Shown: piece after piece, positions 6,386 to 7,143 of the stretch | How the letters are laid out: each line of letters opens with the position of its first letter | Position numbering within the stretch: the stretch's first letter is position 1 | Source: Chitinophagaceae bacterium | Lineage (GTDB): Bacteria > Bacteroidota > Bacteroidia > Chitinophagales > Chitinophagaceae | Length of the DNA stretch: 7,143 bases | Reading direction: 5' to 3' | NCBI GenBank assembly: GCA_003509845.1 | Contig: DOMR01000151.1 | Span: forward strand, 3,738-10,880 | Program-made: the position numbers and the translations under genes | Notes under the pieces: model-generated | What the model saw: only the letters and a program-made list of their open reading frames with translations | What the model was told of the DNA's origin: nothing | The model's database searches: none

Positions 6386-6418
6386 CAAAGGTAGGGGCAA
6401 TAAGCTAGGAGTAATCAA
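6386..6418 (-). promoter_or_regulatory. Bacteroidota promoter of glnN
   Basis: On the minus strand the -7 element is TACCTTTG (6386-6393, matching TAnnTTTG), preceded after a 22-base spacer by TTG (6416-6418) as the -33 box. The spacing fits the 17-23 bases known for Flavobacterium-type promoters. The -7 element ends 30 bases before the glnN ATG. It is the best promoter match in the window and lies just downstream of the terminator of the preceding gene. Confidence 0.7.
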
Positions 6419-6419
6419 C

Positions 6420-6446
6420 AAAAAATCCCCCAAATTGGGGGATTTT
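6420..6446 (-). terminator. Rho-independent terminator of the type II glutamine synthetase gene
   Basis: AAAATCCCCC (6422-6431) pairs with GGGGGATTTT (6437-6446) around a 5-base loop. Read on the minus strand the stem ends in a T-run (A at 6420-6425 on the plus strand). It lies 58 bases past the upstream gene's stop and immediately before the glnN promoter, which supports separate transcripts. Confidence 0.87.
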
Positions 6447-6504
6447 GATCAAAAACCTTGTACGATTGCGAACTTAAGTCAATTTTAAACCTATTTATTG
6501 AACC

Positions 6505-7143
6505 TTAAACTTTTGCAGTTTTTACTGTTTTGATAATTCTGGCAGCTACTTTATAAGGGTCAGCCGCTGAATTTGGACGACGATCTTCCAACCATCCTTT
6601 CCAACCTTTTTCTACCGCACCAATTGGGATACGGATACTCGCACCTCTATCAGATACCCCGAAAGAGAAATCATGAATACTTGCTGTTTCATGTTTACCC
6701 GTTAAACGTAAATGGTTATCTGCACCATAAACATCAATATGCTCTTTTACAAATGGACGGAATGCTTCACAAATTGTATCATAAGTTTCTTTCTTACCAC
6801 AAGTTCTTAAAGTGGTGTTAGAGAAATTCGCATGCATACCTGATCCGTTCCAATCTAAGGTACCTAATGGTTTGCAATGCCAGTTAATGGATACACCATA
6901 AGTCTCACCAATTCTTTCTAATAAGTAACGTGCAATCCAAATTTGATCACCTGCTTCCTTTGCACCTTTTGAAAATATTTGGAATTCCCATTGTCCTGCA
7001 GCAACTTCTGCATTAATACCTTCAATGTTCAAACCCGCGTCAATACAAGCGTCTAGATGTTCTTCGACAATATTTCTTCCGTATGCATTTTTAGCACCTA
7101 CTGAACAATAGTAAGGTCCTTGTGGTCCAGGATATCCTCCTTC
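6505..7143 (-). CDS. glnII: Type II (eukaryote-like) glutamine synthetase, C-terminal 212 residues (5' end beyond right edge)
   Basis: The frame is open from the right edge to the stop at 6505. The ATG-less apparent start near 7032 is an internal TTG (Leu), because the protein's homology continues to the edge with G-G-Y-P-G-P-Q-G-P-Y-Y-C. That segment belongs to the GSII catalytic domain. Further landmarks, numbered from the first visible residue, are: G-Q-W-E-F-Q at 50-55; D-W-N-G-S-G-M-H-A-N at 97-106; L-T-G-K-H-E-T-A-S-I at 147-156; F-S-F-G-V-S-D-R-G-A at 159-168; and L-E-D-R-R-P-N-S at 185-192. GSII enzymes are about 340-370 residues, so roughly the first 130-150 are missing here. The enzyme makes glutamine from glutamate and ammonia, the same reaction as the neighbouring GSIII but with a different fold size and oligomer (decamer). 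It lies upstream of glnN on the same strand, separated by 149 bases with a terminator. The symbol glnII is by family; databases often call it glnA. Confidence 0.94.
   Translation of the reverse strand, partial: EGGYPGPQGPYYCSVGAKNAYGRNIVEEHLDACIDAGLNIEGINAEVAAGQWEFQIFSKGAKEAGDQIWIARYLLERIGETYGVSINWHCKPLGTLDWNGSGMHANFSNTTLRTCGKKETYDTICEAFRPFVKEHIDVYGADNHLRLTGKHETASIHDFSFGVSDRGASIRIPIGAVEKGWKGWLEDRRPNSAADPYKVAARIIKTVKTAKV

Noticed and set aside
6505..7032. A 175-residue version of the type II glutamine synthetase starting at 7032.
   Set aside because: The codon there is an internal TTG for Leu. The homologous frame continues without a stop to the window edge, so the gene is simply cut by the window.

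Overview
The window looks like the chromosome of an AT-rich member of the Bacteroidota, most likely the Chitinophagales/Chitinophagaceae branch. The evidence is that the upstream regions carry Bacteroidota-type -7 elements (TAnnTTTG) rather than sigma70 boxes. Start codons sit behind A/T-rich leaders with no Shine-Dalgarno sequence. The set also includes a type III glutamine synthetase and an EF-P with a K-T-A-R-A-A-A tip loop. The family placement is inference from protein resemblance, not from a search.

Layout: (1) 1-272, minus strand: 5' end of a gene for an exported protein resembling part of bacterial alpha-2-macroglobulins, running off the left edge. (2) 344-1216, minus: sucD, succinyl-CoA synthetase alpha subunit, closed by a strong terminator. 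(3) 1217-1361: divergent promoter region. (4) 1362-1925, plus: efp. (5) 1926-2123: a run of four hairpins. (6) 2124-3965, plus: accB-accC, the biotin carrier and biotin carboxylase of acetyl-CoA carboxylase. (7) 3966-4162: convergent spacer with three hairpins. (8) 4163-6355, minus: glnN-type GSIII. (9) 6356-6504: glnN promoter and the terminator of the preceding gene. (10) 6505-7143, minus: a type II (eukaryote-like) glutamine synthetase, cut by the right edge. No gene-free stretch exceeds about 200 bases.

The genes are mostly core metabolism: the succinyl-CoA step of the TCA cycle, translation of polyproline stretches, the first step of fatty-acid synthesis, and ammonia assimilation by two unrelated-length glutamine synthetases. 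I see no CRISPR, insertion sequence, phage or toxin/defence gene, and no clearly new system. The points most worth a second look are the EF-P tip loop (Arg32 instead of the PGKG lysine), the side-by-side GSII/GSIII pair with separate transcription signals, the odd signal-peptide-plus-macroglobulin fragment at the left edge, and the hairpin series between efp and accB.
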